Shown here piece after piece: positions 1 to 11,552 of a stretch of DNA of 64,000 bases. Position numbers and translations under genes: made by a program. This stretch comes from Mytilinidion resinicola (Eukaryota > Ascomycota > Dothideomycetes > Mytilinidiales > Mytilinidiaceae), in contig NW_022985442.1 in assembly GCF_010093595.1 (NCBI RefSeq), forward strand, positions 722,261-786,260, in the 5' to 3' direction. Within the stretch, counting starts at the first letter, position 1. Each line of letters begins with the position of its first letter. The notes under the pieces were generated by a model. That model was not told the DNA's origin and made no database searches. It saw only the letters and a list, made by a program, of their open reading frames with translations.

Positions 1-2
1 AG

Positions 3-1637
3 GACAACGCTATCCCCTCTAAACCCGTTGCCCACGGTCCCATTCTGGGATCTATCGATCCCAACCGCGCCGTTCAAGTAACTCGAGCGGACCCTATCGG
101 CAAGAAACCCTCCACAACTGTCAAATCAATCAAACCGAAAGCTGCTCCGCCGCTCCTAGAACCATACGATGTTATGCAGCTCACCTGCTTACTACACACT
201 GAGAAAGAAAAGACCAAAGACCAAGTCGCCAAGCTGTGGACGAGGATGCAAGGGAGTCCGAAAACCTCGAAAGACTACATACTAGCCAACGAGCAGCTTG
301 CCAAACTCTCGAAGGAGCTGAGTGAACGGGAGAGGGTGCACAAGGAGAACCCTCAGCCGCAGAAGCCGACTGGACACCCAGCATTGCGGCAAAAAACCCT
401 GCAACCGGCTACGAACAGTACGCGGAGAATTCATGGCGATGTTCTCTCCCAAGAAGAAGCCGAACAGAAATTCCCACACTTTATAACGTACAAGGCTGTT
501 CTGCTAATGACGCACCTCGGCGATGAAAAGTACAATTATGCAATCAGCGTCCTCAGCGCTTGGAACCTGTACCGAATTTCGCCAGAAGACTCGCAAACCT
601 TCAAATCAGCCTATGAGCAGCTGCTCAAATTGACGCAAGAGTTGACCGGACCGGTAAGCCATCCAAATCGAATGTCCAGGTCACAGAATCTAACCGCGGC
701 GTAGACGTCGCAAGACCCGAAAGCAAAGAGAGGTATCGCGGAAGTTGACGATGACGATGACGAATTCGATACTGAGGACGATGACCTCGACGGCATGTCT
801 ATGGACAGCTGCGATGTCGTGAGGTACGCCATCATTGCATAGCATATATGTATAGCTACATCACTGACTTACACCTCAACCGCAGACGAAAAATCCGCAA
901 CTTCATCGACTCCGGCGAAATGAAGATTGGCGAATTCTGCAACGCGATCGGCGTCTCCAACAAGTCCTACAACGGCTTCATGAGCCAGAGCGGCACCCAC
1001 AAAGGCTCCGGCTCCGCCGCCTACAATGCCGCCTGGAAATTCTTCAAGAAGCGAGAGCTGAAAGGCATTCCTCCGCCCAAGAAGAAGCGCACCACAGCGC
1101 GTGCCACCACGGTTGCCGCCGCCACTGCGTCCCACGATGTCGCTTCTGTAACCGTACCAGGCGAAGAGACCGACTCTGTTGAGATATACGGTACGAACCA
1201 CAAAGCTCGCATTCAACGCGTAACGGCATTACTAACGTCTTATTGAACCAGATACCTGCGACGAAATCCGCCGCAAAATCAACCTTCACCTCAAAAAAGA
1301 TGGTGTTACCCAAGCCGGCTTCCTGCGCGACCTCATGGCGCAGTACCACACGTCCGACCGCAAGATCCAGTCCAAGCAACTCACCGACTTCCGCAGCAAG
1401 AAGGGCGCGGACCGCGGCAACACGAGCTGCGTCTACTACGCGAGCTACGTGTTCTTCGAGAAGCTGCGGATCAGGGAGGGGAAGAAGAAGACGCCGACGC
1501 GTGAGAAAATGGAGCAGATCTGGGGGGAGGCGGGGGGCATGAATACTACGGATAGAGGGACGGCGTATGTCATAGTGGGGTCGGGCATGGTACCCAGGGA
1601 GGATAGGTTTGGGAGGATTTGGAGCGAGATGAAGTAG
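3..1637 (+). CDS. DUF7726-repeat protein, 5' partial
   Basis: The reading frame is open from base 3 with no stop, so the gene starts before the window. The first ATG, at 174, is probably internal. Proposed exons are 3-653, 705-823, 886-1190 and 1252-1637 (1461 nt, in frame). The introns are 51, 62 and 61 nt with CTAAC/CTGAC-like branch sites. Two related segments, around 886-1060 and 1255-1480, share the pattern RRKI..F..SGEMKIGEF and KSYNGFM..G...G..YAAWKFFKKREL. I recognise this from memory as the fungal DUF7726 domain, here in two copies. An acidic stretch precedes the first copy and a lysine-rich linker follows it. The compact helical repeat and basic linker could suit DNA binding, but that is inference and no function is established. 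The stop is TAG at 1635-1637. Confidence 0.8.
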
Positions 1638-1877
1638 GTGGGGGCAGTTTGCGATTTTCTCACTTCCAAAGAGGGCCTTTGGATGTATACCCAGCAACAG
1701 CACTTGTGTAATTTTCCTTGGTTGTGTACATACCGGCAGCTAGATTGATTCTTGGAGTTCGGTGTAATCACTATAAGCTCCCAAAGCTCATTACATTGGG
1801 TGGTGAGCACTGCTGTATATCTATTCTAGCTCGAAAGCTGTAATCCTCTTGATAGCCGGACACAAGACTCCACATGA

Positions 1878-3362
1878 TCACTTTTTCTTCGGCGGCGCAA
1901 CATCTATCACGAATCAGCACTGTCCTCGTTACAACATACCGGGAACATAGACTTACTGAACTGGAAATGAATAATATCCCCGCCCTGAACCACATACGTC
2001 TTCCCCTCCTGCCTAAACTTCCCCGCCGCCTTAATCGGCCCCATGCTCTTCCCGCCCTCGCACAGGTCATGGAAGTCCTGATACGCAACCACCTCCGCCT
2101 TGATGAACCCGCGCTCAAAATCCCCATGAATGACACCCGCAGCCTGCGGCGCCAGCGTCCCCTTCTGAATCACCCAGCATCTGACCTCCTTCTCGCCGGC
2201 CGTGAAGTAATACTGCAGCCCCAACCTCGTAAACCCCTGCGTCACGATCTTGCTGATGCGGGACTTGACCTTATTCTCAGCGTGAAACGCGGCGAGGGCC
2301 TCAGGGTCCTCGCGCAGGTTCCAGACCTTCTGCTCGTACTCGACGGAGAAGGGGATGACGTCGGCGGGCTGGCCGCCGTGCTCAGTGACCCATTTGGCGA
2401 TGCTGGGGAGGTACTTGTTTTTCTGGCGCAGGTAGTCTTTCATGCTGAGGTTGACGAGGTAGAGGACTGGTTTTGTGGTTATGAGGCGGATCTTTGGGGG
2501 GTGTTAGTGGGGTAGAGTTAGGTGGAAGATCTGGATTCGTGCTCGGAGTGGATTGTGAAAGGGGGGGAGCTAGGGAACGGAGACGGAGGTTGGAATCAAC
2601 GAACTTTCTCGTTGATCAGCTCGATCTCGGCGGTTGTCCAGGAGCCGTCGCGGACGGGCTTGTCGGCTTCCAGCATCTGTAGAGATCTTCAGCCGGACGT
2701 CTCCGTTGTTGAGATTAGCGAGGGTCTTACTGTCTTGATCTTCGCTGTCGTCTCATCGAAAAGCGGAAGCATCTTGAACTTCCCCCCTGCTTTCCTCACC
2801 GTAGCTTCCTCGGCGATCTTCGTCTTTTGGAGAATATCTAGATCTTTCTTGCAGAGTTCGCTTTGGATGGTGTTTAGATCGCGGATTGGATCGACCGAAT
2901 CGTCCACGTGCAACACCTCGTCGTTATCAAAAGCTCGGACAACATGAAACATGCCATCGACAGCTTGAATATGTGAGAGAAAGGCGTTTCCGAGACCTTG
3001 ACCTTCTGAAGCGCCTTTGATCAAGCCGGCAATGTCAGTCACGTGGAGGTAGGCTGGGTATTGCGAAGGGGGCTTCCAGATATCGCAAAGGAAGTCCTTT
3101 CCAATATCGTTAGTACAGATACCTGATTAAACGTCGGAAGTTTTACATATTGTTCATCAGGAACCGGACACCTCGCTTCATTTGGCTCAATAGTGCAGAA
3201 AGGGTAATTCTCTGCACTGGCACTCTGTTCAGTCAATAAATTGAACAGTGAACTCTTGCCGACGTTGGGGAGGCCGACACAACCCATTTTCAGGGTATTC
3301 TTGACGCGCCCGAAGGCAACGACATTTTTTGACGTATCCTCGACTGCTTTTTTAGGTGGCAT
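1878..3362 (-). CDS. OLA1: Obg-like ATPase 1 (YchF/OLA1 family)
   Basis: Exons (minus strand) are 3362-3147, 3096-2731, 2676-2605, 2491-1957 and 1903-1878, giving 404 aa; the family is usually about 395 aa. The P-loop is GLPNVGKSS near residue 32, the [20 protein letters not shown] segment is the G3 region, and the C-terminal TGS-like part ends FQFN..APPKKK. OLA1/YchF proteins are cytosolic ATPases of the TRAFAC class that bind ribosomes and act in translation and stress control. The usual G4-like motif NxxE reads N-L-S-M here (see findings). Introns are 50, 54, 113 and 53 nt; the first has a good GTACTAACG branch site and restores the conserved DEQYDFLC junction. The start MPPKK is typical of fungal members. 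Confidence 0.96.
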
Positions 3363-3841
3363 TGTTGGTGATTTTTGTGAGTTTTAGCGGTCCGATGAGG
3401 GGTGAAAGTTCGGTAAGAAATGGCCTGATTGCTGATATTTGATCTGCGCTAGGGCTCTTTGGGATTTGGAACCACTTTACTCACCTGAAGTCAAGCTTGG
3501 GATGGATTAAGTGAGTAGAATAGAGAGAGCCCATCATATTTGCCGCTGTAGAATTTGGGAAAGGGTCTGTATAGGAAGCATACGTCGAGGGCAGCAAATA
3601 ATCCACGCCGGGTGCTTTCAAGCTCGGAAGCAACCAGACTTTCGTCCATTTTTTATACACCTCGTGGTTGTACACTGCGTACAGAAAACGCCTCCATATG
3701 CCCGTATAATACAGCTCCATCTTGAAGATTGCGACGTCTTGTCTGCCCTCCTCGCACCAGATGATACCCAACATCTTGACCAATTGCCTACACTCTGCCT
3801 CCATAAAACTCCTAGATGGGCGATGTTTTAGCGCAAAGCCT
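3363..3841. other. Intergenic, OLA1 5' / mL41 3'
   Basis: This 479-bp stretch lies between the OLA1 start and the mL41 stop. A minus-strand open frame runs 3481-3915 but overlaps mL41 exon 2 out of frame and shows no recognisable motif, so I treat it as 3' UTR plus OLA1 promoter. Confidence 0.5.
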
Positions 3842-4206
3842 CTAATCCTGTCCATTCTCGGCCTTCCACCTCTCCAGATACGCCTCTCCATCCATTGGCC
3901 CCTTTGTACCGGCAAACGTGCCTCGTTCTATCTCGATGCGCCTCGCGACGAAAGGCGTCAACTATTCCCCGGTCAGTAATCATCCCCTTCCAAACAAATA
4001 CATCAAGGTGCGCTTACACTGCTGTTCTCCAGGTCTCTCGGACACACATACGTCCGCACCTTCTGCCACTCGATGATGTATTTGCCGTGCTTCGTGTGCC
4101 GTCCATGCGATCCGACGCGGTTGCCCTTGTAGTAGTCTTTGCCCGCTTGCTTGGTGGTGAGTTGGAGGCGGCGCAGGGCGCGCTGGAGGATGGGCGTTGG
4201 CTGCAT
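3842..4206 (-). CDS. MRPL27: Mitochondrial large-subunit ribosomal protein mL41
   Basis: Two exons, 4206-4018 and 3961-3842, with a 56-nt intron (branch TTACTGAC), encode 102 aa. The family signature is clear: LTTKQAGKDYYKGNR near the N-terminus, then GRHTKHGKYIIEW..VRTYV, and a C-terminal half reading LTPFVARRIEIE followed by GTKGPMDGEAYLERW. These match fungal mL41 (yeast MRPL27), a structural protein of the mitochondrial 54S subunit. I chose the ATG at 4206 because it puts the basic presequence right before the conserved core; an upstream in-frame start at 4323 would add 39 unconserved residues. It is divergently transcribed from UTP14, 188 bp away, so the two may share a promoter. Confidence 0.92.
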
Positions 4207-4394
4207 TGTGGATGCGATGCGATTGATGCTGTCTCCAGGGCTGGAGTTGAGGTTGGGGATGAGTTGATTCGACGGCACGTGAGCGGTGGCAGAAAAAAAG
4301 TGTTGCCAAGATTTCGCGACCAAAAATCCCCTCCTCGAACATTACCTTTTCACAGCGCCACTCCCACCTCTAAATAGAGTGTAGAGGCCCCAAT
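4207..4394. promoter_or_regulatory. Divergent promoter mL41 / UTP14
   Basis: The 188 bp between the start codons of mL41 (minus) and UTP14 (plus) must hold both promoters. No defined motif was identified. The pairing of a mitoribosomal gene with a rRNA-processing gene suggests co-regulation with growth. Confidence 0.5.
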
Positions 4395-7300
4395 ATGCCT
4401 CCCCGAATATCCCGCAGCTCCATTCCGAGTTCGAAACCTAAAGCCAAACCTCAACGCAACAAAACCAAAGCCTCAAAACGCAGCCTCAATGCCTTCGCTA
4501 TCGCCGGCCACGAAGCACCCGAACGCACCAAGATCCGCAAAAGCAGACTCGGGGAGATAGAGCTCGATGGCGCTCCCACTCACCGAAAACGCCCTCACGA
4601 CGACGAGGAAGACGAAGACGAAGACGAAGAAAATCCAAAGCGTGCGAAGCGCGGGCAAGATGACGACGAGGTCGATGAGGGCAGTGATAGCGAGGGGAAT
4701 GAATGGCAGATGGGCCATGTGGACCTAGACGACGATGACGACTCAGACATTGACTCTGAAGAGGCGTTTGGGGAGAGTGATGAGGAGAGGTTCGCTGGCT
4801 GGGCTTTCCGAGGGTCGTCTACGACGCAGAACAAGAACGGAGGGAATAAAACTGCGTACAAGGGGAAGGGCAAAGCGAGGGAGGTGGATGAAGATATGGA
4901 TTTAGACCTCGACGAGGGAGATTCAGACGAGGATGAGAGCGACGATGAGAGCCTTGGAGACGAGGCGATCGACCTGGCTACTGCACTTGATCAGTACGCA
5001 GAAGATGAGACTGAGCGAAAAGAAAAGAAGTCGAAGCGGCGATCACATCAGCAGGAGAGCGAGGACGAGCCTAGTGACGAGGACGACCTGGATGAAAACG
5101 GCCTAGACGACCTCGACCTGTCTGGCGAAGACGGCGAGGATGAAGAGGACGAAGACGCTGCGGACAAGCTGCAAGACTTGATTGCTTCACTACATCCAGA
5201 AGAGGCGCCCGTTTCCAGAGGCCCTCGACGGTTCGATCGAAACGAGTCTACAAGAGTAGCAGAGACTGGCCCCTCCGGTGCTCAGACCCTCGACCTAGAT
5301 CTAATCCTGGCCAACGCCGACACTGAAACTAGGAAGACGTTGAAGAAACGGCTACGAGATGAAGCCAAACCGTCGAAGCGGAATGATATTTCTAAGAAGC
5401 TAGACGCCCCTCTACCTAAACGCCAACAAGACCGCCTCAATCGCGTAGCAGCGAACAAGGAAGCCAACGAGACTCTCGGTCGATGGGTTGATACAGTAAA
5501 GCATAATCGCCGTGCGGAGCATTTGTCCTTCCCACTGCAAGACCCTGATGCGGGGATCCCTATGGGGACGAATCAAATGATCCCAACAGCCCAGATGGCT
5601 CCGATGAACGACTTGGAGACCACTATTCAGTCCATATTAGTCGAGAGTGGATTAGCTTCCAAGTCTGGAAAGTCCGAAGAAGAAAAAATTCGCGAATTTG
5701 AAGAGCTTGAGACGAATAAACTACCCTTAGAAGAAGTCGCTAGGCGACGACAGGAGCTTCGCAGAGTTCGAGAACTAATGTTCCGCGAGGAGATCCGAGC
5801 TAAACGCGTTAAGAAAATAAAGAGCAAGTCATATAGGCGTGTACATCGGAGAGAACGCGAACGGGACGCCCAAAGGGAAAAAGATGCGCTCGCTGCTGAT
5901 GGTGTCGAGGTCTCCGAAGATGAGCGCGAGTACAATGACCGTCGTCGAGCTGAGGAGCGAATGGGCGCTAAGCACCGCGAGAGCAAGTGGGCTAAAGGTG
6001 TCAAGAAGAGCGGGAGAGGTGCGTGGGATGAGGATGCCCGTGCTGGTGTGACTGAGATGGCCAGACGGAACGAGGAACTTAGGAGAAGGATTGAGGGCAA
6101 GGATGTTCGTGATGAAGACCATGATAATTCAGATCTTAGCAGCGAGGAGGATGAAGAAGATGAGGATGTAGACGAAGAAGAGGCGGAAAACCGCAGACTA
6201 CGCCGTCAGCTTAATCGACTCGAGGGAAGTGGGACTACGAAAGACGACTCTAAGTTGGGATCTATGATATTCATGCAAAAGGCGGAGCAGGCTCGAAAAG
6301 CTAGGAACGACGAAGATATCGAGCGTATCCGGCGGGAGCTAGCTGGTGAAGAGACACAGAGCGACGAAGAAGATGAGAGGCGTGCTAGCAAAGGCCGAAG
6401 GAAGTTCGGGCCTGTGTCACAGTCATCCAAACCAAAACGACGGCCATTGAACGAGTTCGAGGAGAAACCAGGATCAGATGATGAAAATGAGGATGATGAA
6501 TTGGATGTCATCCTCGACAGGCCTGAGACTTCGAGCTCCGAAAAACCACGATCAGCTGGAAAGAAAGCTAGATACCAGTCCACCGGACTCGATACTGAGG
6601 ATGATGCGCCGACAAGCAACCCGTATCTTGCAGCAACCGTTAAAAGTAAAAAGTCAAAGTCCACCAAAGACGCGTCTTCCGATGTTGCCCCTGTGGTAAA
6701 TCCTTTCCTCGCGGCATCCGTCAAAGACAGGAAGGCTGCGCGTCCGTCCAAAGTAAAAGAGGCTGTTGAAAGCGACCCGCAAAGTAAGACTGGTAAATCT
6801 GACTCTAAGACGGCGTCAAGCCGTAAGCCACCAGCCACCTCGATCAGCGGACCTGACGCCGACGGCTGGCAAACCGTCACTTACCGCAACGACGGAGTGA
6901 ACTCGGATCAAGAGGACTCAGATGATGGCCTTCTCAACCTCCCTTTTGTGCAGCGCAACCAAGAGCTCACAGCCAAAGGCTTCGCCGGCGACGATGTCGA
7001 AGCCCAATTTGCAGAGGAAAAGAAGGCAGCCATAATTGACGAGGACGACAAGATTGTTGACAATACCCTTCCTGGATGGGGTAACTGGGTCGGCGAAGGC
7101 GTCAACGAGAAGCAACAAGCCCGCAACAAGGGTCGTTGGCTAACCAAGCAAGCCGGCATCAAAGCCAAAGATCGCAAAGATGCCAAGCTAGAGCGAGTCA
7201 TCATCAATCAGAAGCGCGTCAAAAAGACTTCAAAGTTCCTGGCGCCCGTTCTGCCGCATCCGTTCGAGAGCAAGGCGCAGTACGAGCGTAGTTTGCGCAT

Positions 7301-7409
7301 GCCGCTGGGCCCGGAGTGGAGCACGAAGAGCATGTTCCAGGACAGTACGAAGCCTCGGGTTTTGGTCAAGCAAGGCATCATTTTGCCGATGGAGAAACCG
7401 ATGGTTTGA
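4395..7409 (+). CDS. UTP14: U3 snoRNP/SSU processome protein Utp14
   Basis: A single exon encodes 1004 aa, close to the usual 900-1000. The N-terminal third is very acidic, with long Asp/Glu runs around residues 70-90, 110-125 and 230-255, as in Utp14. The central part has the basic KRVKKIKSKSYRRVHRRE block (about residues 470-487), and the C-terminus carries the conserved GWGNWVGEG, NKRVKK-like and LPHPF.S..QYERS.R.PLG.EWST elements. Utp14 binds and activates the DEAH helicase Dhr1 in the 90S pre-ribosome to release U3 snoRNA during 18S rRNA maturation in the nucleolus. The start is the first ATG, in a favourable context, and there are no introns. Several long antisense open frames here are shadows of the acidic codons. 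Confidence 0.96.
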   Translation: MPPRISRSSIPSSKPKAKPQRNKTKASKRSLNAFAIAGHEAPERTKIRKSRLGEIELDGAPTHRKRPHDDEEDEDEDEENPKRAKRGQDDDEVDEGSDSEGNEWQMGHVDLDDDDDSDIDSEEAFGESDEERFAGWAFRGSSTTQNKNGGNKTAYKGKGKAREVDEDMDLDLDEGDSDEDESDDESLGDEAIDLATALDQYAEDETERKEKKSKRRSHQQESEDEPSDEDDLDENGLDDLDLSGEDGEDEEDEDAADKLQDLIASLHPEEAPVSRGPRRFDRNESTRVAETGPSGAQTLDLDLILANADTETRKTLKKRLRDEAKPSKRNDISKKLDAPLPKRQQDRLNRVAANKEANETLGRWVDTVKHNRRAEHLSFPLQDPDAGIPMGTNQMIPTAQMAPMNDLETTIQSILVESGLASKSGKSEEEKIREFEELETNKLPLEEVARRRQELRRVRELMFREEIRAKRVKKIKSKSYRRVHRRERERDAQREKDALAADGVEVSEDEREYNDRRRAEERMGAKHRESKWAKGVKKSGRGAWDEDARAGVTEMARRNEELRRRIEGKDVRDEDHDNSDLSSEEDEEDEDVDEEEAENRRLRRQLNRLEGSGTTKDDSKLGSMIFMQKAEQARKARNDEDIERIRRELAGEETQSDEEDERRASKGRRKFGPVSQSSKPKRRPLNEFEEKPGSDDENEDDELDVILDRPETSSSEKPRSAGKKARYQSTGLDTEDDAPTSNPYLAATVKSKKSKSTKDASSDVAPVVNPFLAASVKDRKAARPSKVKEAVESDPQSKTGKSDSKTASSRKPPATSISGPDADGWQTVTYRNDGVNSDQEDSDDGLLNLPFVQRNQELTAKGFAGDDVEAQFAEEKKAAIIDEDDKIVDNTLPGWGNWVGEGVNEKQQARNKGRWLTKQAGIKAKDRKDAKLERVIINQKRVKKTSKFLAPVLPHPFESKAQYERSLRMPLGPEWSTKSMFQDSTKPRVLVKQGIILPMEKPMV

Positions 7410-8603
7410 GGTGTTCTTCTCTGTGATGTTTGATGAAACGAGTTTCTTTGTTGCAAACGTAGTACATAGATCTATGTATACACAGCTGACAGTATGGTTG
7501 TGCTGTGGCACGCCCACGGTCTCCCAAATTCAGCGGGTCGCTAAATGTAGAAATACAATTCTTCCCTGTGTAAACACGATAACTCCCAAAGAATTCGTTG
7601 GCAGTGACAAGTCTCATTAACAAATGCCGAGAATATATGTAAAAGTCCTTTGGCAACGAGAAATCGGCGTTGTGGGGTCGTCAGATCTCAACTCCACCTT
7701 GCAGTACTACTCCACATCCCATGACAACCCTCAGCGTCCGTGATGGCTTTCATGGCCAACCTTCGAGTCTGCATCACAGTCGGCTCCCCAGCTCGCGCTG
7801 TCAGCTGCAGCATGGATCCCGGAGAGCGACACTATCAACTGACTCGGCCCTTCAAGCCGCGATTCGCTTCGGGCCGTGAAACCTGGGGTCAATGAAGTCA
7901 ACCACACTTTATCAAAACCCTCTCTACCCTCTCATTCGCCATCAAGCCTTGCTACTACGAAAGGAGACGGAATTTACAGAGTACTGCTGGTGATGAGACG
8001 CCGCGGAAGACCGCTGTCTCACCAAATAGCGCCGCCCATGCTATCAATATCAGTTCTGTAGAGGGCTGCATCATTTGAGCTTCTTCAGCGAGGCCGGCAA
8101 CCGACAACTTACCATGATTGCCCGGGTATAAAGCCTTTGTTTCCAGATCCACCGCTTTAGACCACCTGCATTTGCAACGCGCACGCTGCATCTTGTCTAG
8201 CAGGTACCTGTCCTCCCACTCTCCGCCACCCCGGCACGCAACGCACATCACAAGGTAAGTACAGAGCCGCTTATATCCTTGCACGGCAGTCGAGACCCCA
8301 GTCCATCATTCATGTGTAAAGAGGCGATGACTGGCAGCTCTTTGTTATTCATTCTATCTCCTACGAGCTTAGAGACCTTCATGTGAAAAGAGAAGATGAC
8401 CAAGGTCTCTTCTTTCGCTCGTGGAGAAGATGTCATGCTTCAGCGAATTTCTTATCACACGATGCTCACCCTTGATGCCTGGTTTTTGTTAAGATGGATG
8501 AAGGGTATGGGGATGGATGTTGCTATGAACGAGCGAATGCTCTATCCTAAAAGAAGCTGAAGCTATTATATTTTTCCAAAAGATTGTCTTCTTCCAGATC
8601 GTC
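7410..8603. other. Intergenic, UTP14 3' to GH81 gene
   Basis: About 1.2 kb with only short open frames and no recognisable motif. It probably contains the long promoter and 5' leader of the secreted glucanase. A GTAAGT at about 8254 could be the donor of a leader intron, but this cannot be shown. Confidence 0.4.
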
Positions 8604-11552
8604 ATGTTTTTCAGAAGCACGCGGCGAGCCATGTTTTCTGGTACGTTCGTACTGATGTTGGCGCAGGTCGCTAGGATATCGGCCCACCCACTCTTAGACG
8701 GTAAGGAAGAGGAAGGCGTCAAAGTTACGAAGACTGTTGTTGTAAGGACTACACTTTGCGACTCTAGAACTACGACGTTAGATCCAACGTGTGGATCTGG
8801 AAGCGTCCTGTGTGAGTGGACAACTTCGACTTCGACTTCGACTTCGAAGTTGTTTGTGGGGGCGACCAGTGCTTCGAGGCATAATACAACTGTGAGTACG
8901 GCATGTTTTCTAGAATTGGTGCTGGGCTACAGTGGTCTCCGAAATATGGAGGCGCCAACGCACCTGCAAGACGGCTCCATTTCTACAACATGAACTTGGC
9001 TGCCCTTCACTATTGCCTCAGAAAAACAAACGCTTGGTCTTGCCCTGGGCTGTCTCGCGGCTTCTCATCGACGCTGATGCGCCATGTATATCAGGTCACG
9101 CTGACACTCCGCGCCTTCTTAGACTGCTCCTACAAGCCATATCTCTTCCTCAAGCTACAAGGTTACCACCGAGACTGCATCCTCTTCTTCTACGATTTCT
9201 CGACCTTCAACCTCAACATATAGTACTCATCTTTCACCCTCCTCACTTAGCAAGAGCACAACACCAGCATCTCAGACGTCTGGAAAGTCCACCATGGCCT
9301 CCGATAACCTCTTCACCCTCATCGATGGCAGCCCTGCTCCGCCCCAGATCCCTCATAATGCCTCCCACCCGGCCCCTCGATTAAACATGGTCGGAGATAT
9401 CAACAGGCCACTCCAAACGAACAAATTCTACGCAAATTGGTTTCTTGGAAGCCAGACCCAACCTGTGTGGACTCACCCCTACTCACTGCAATGGGCCCAT
9501 GGCGGAGGAAATGCACAAAGCTGGGGTATGGGAATTGTTCAGCTTGACCGGAGGCAGATTGTCTTTAGTCCTGACGGCATTCCGCATCAATACTACCTCA
9601 ATCCTATCGGGATACACTCCATGATCCTATCCGCCGCTGAACTGGGACCTTCTACAACCTTGACAACGGATAATCACCAAGCCCTGACCGTGAACGCGAA
9701 TCTTTGTCCAGCTGCTGGGGCAAATCCACTCATCACAATCCCTGTGGTCCAAGGAACTGGAATGATCACTGGAGTATACAAAGGAGCTACTCCGTCTATA
9801 CAGAGCCACGTGCAATACCGCACTATCGATGCACCCATCACAATGGGCTCAACGGTCAAGTACCGAGTGCTCCTGGAGGACAACAACCAATGGCTCATCT
9901 ATGTGACCCCGAACGGAGGATATAACTCTGCTGGCTTCCAGAGGGACCCCTCCAAGCCCAATACCACCTTTTTGGGACCTGCCAACTTCAACGGCATCAT
10001 TCAAATCGTCCGCTGCGTTAGTGGTGCAGCTGAAGAAAACATCTACGACAAGTCTGCCGGCGTCTATGCCACAGGCGCCACGATTGCCGCTTCTACGTCT
10101 ATGCAAACTGGCGGTGGTACGACTGGATCATACACTTTTACATGGTCTAAAGGCGGGAATACCTCCAAGCCTCTCATCATGTTTGCGCTCCCTCATCATG
10201 TTGATTCATTTGACCCCGTAACGGCTGCCGCCAAAACATCGATCCGCTTTGCTACGGCCAGCAAAGGCTTTGCGACCGCCATTCAAGCGGATCACATGAC
10301 GCTTCTTGAGCCCAACCTACCTGAGGCTATGGATTTCGGGCCCACAACAATGACGCTCAAGCGTTCGATTCTGCATCGGAAGCGCACCGGACTCTCATCC
10401 AAAGCCATCTCTGCCATTTCCGCAGCAGCTGCGGATGAACTGAACGTCGATATGAGCACGCAATGCAACCTTAACAGCATGTACTTCAGCGGCAAAGGCA
10501 TCGCCAAGTTCGCAATGATCGTTTGGACCCTGTACGGCCTAGCTAATAATCCAAAGCCAACGCTCTACTCGCAATCACTCGACAAGCTCAAGGTCGAGTT
10601 TGACCGCTTTGTGCAGAATAAACAGGCAGCGCCGTTGACGTACGATGAGAGCTGGCGAGGAGTCATAACCACAGGCGGGTACCAAGATCCTGGCGCAGAC
10701 TTCGGGAATACGTACTACAATGACCACCACTTCCACTATGGCTACTTCGTCTATGCTGCTGCTATTATCGCGACCCTGGATCCTAGCTGGTTGACTATCA
10801 ACAATGGGCAGAACAAGATCTGGGTCAATATGCTGGTCAAGGACTTCGCGAACAGCAACATGGACAACCCGCAGTTCTTTCCTTTCTCCCGGTCATTTGA
10901 CTGGTGGATGGGCCACAGCTGGGCGAAGGGACTGTTCGAGAGCGGAGACGGAAAGGATCAAGAGAGCACGAGCGAGGACTCCATGGCCAGTCTGAGCATC
11001 AAGATGTGGGGAAAGGCGATTGGTGACAAGAACATGGAGATGCGAGGTACTACACTACTTCCAAGACAACCCTCTTCCTAAAGAGAAATCATGCTAATCC
11101 ATCCTGCAGGCAACCTCATGCTCGCCATCCAAGCACGCACCTTCCCCGCCTACTTCCTCCTCGCCTCCAACAACACGAACCAGCCCGCCGAGATCATCGG
11201 CAACAAAGTCACCGGCATCCTCTTCGAGAACAAGGTCGATCACGCCACCTACTTCGGTATGGCCCCCGAATACATCCAGGGCATCCACATGCTCCCCATC
11301 AGCCCGGCGACGTCGTATATCCGCTCCAAGGATTTCGTCAATGAAGAGTGGAATACTTACTTCAGCAATGGGCGCGTGGATGCGGTTGCGGGCGGCTGGC
11401 GTGGGGTCTTGTGGGCTGACTACGCGTTGGCGGATCCGAAGACAGCGTATAATTTTTTTGCGAAGAGTGGGTTTGACTATGGGTTAATTGATGGTGGAGC
11501 GAGTAGGACGTGGTATTTAGCGTTTTGTGCGGCGTTGGGGGGTGCGGAGTAG
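8604..11552 (+). CDS. Secreted GH81 endo-1,3-beta-glucanase
   Basis: Exons are 8604-8891, 9123-11046 and 11110-11552 (884 aa). The N-terminus has a hydrophobic signal peptide (about residues 10-27, ending ARISAHP), then a Ser/Thr-rich linker spanning the first intron, then the GH81 domain starting near SDNLFTLIDGS. The GH81 active-site landmarks are present: YNDHHFHYGY, with the candidate catalytic acid Asp near residue 630, and QESTSED, with the two glutamates near 710 and 714. GH81 enzymes hydrolyse internal beta-1,3-glucan bonds with inversion and act in wall remodelling, cell separation and autolysis. Intron 1 is long for this window (231 nt), but its acceptor CTTCTTAG with a CTGAC branch keeps the frame; intron 2 is 63 nt. 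A start at the second ATG (8631) would give a more compact signal peptide. Confidence 0.92.

Noticed and set aside
3481..3915. 144-codon minus-strand open frame
   Set aside because: It overlaps mL41 exon 2 in another frame, has no motif and looks like UTR.
5627..6880. Long antisense frames in UTP14
   Set aside because: Serine- and leucine-rich shadows of an acidic gene.
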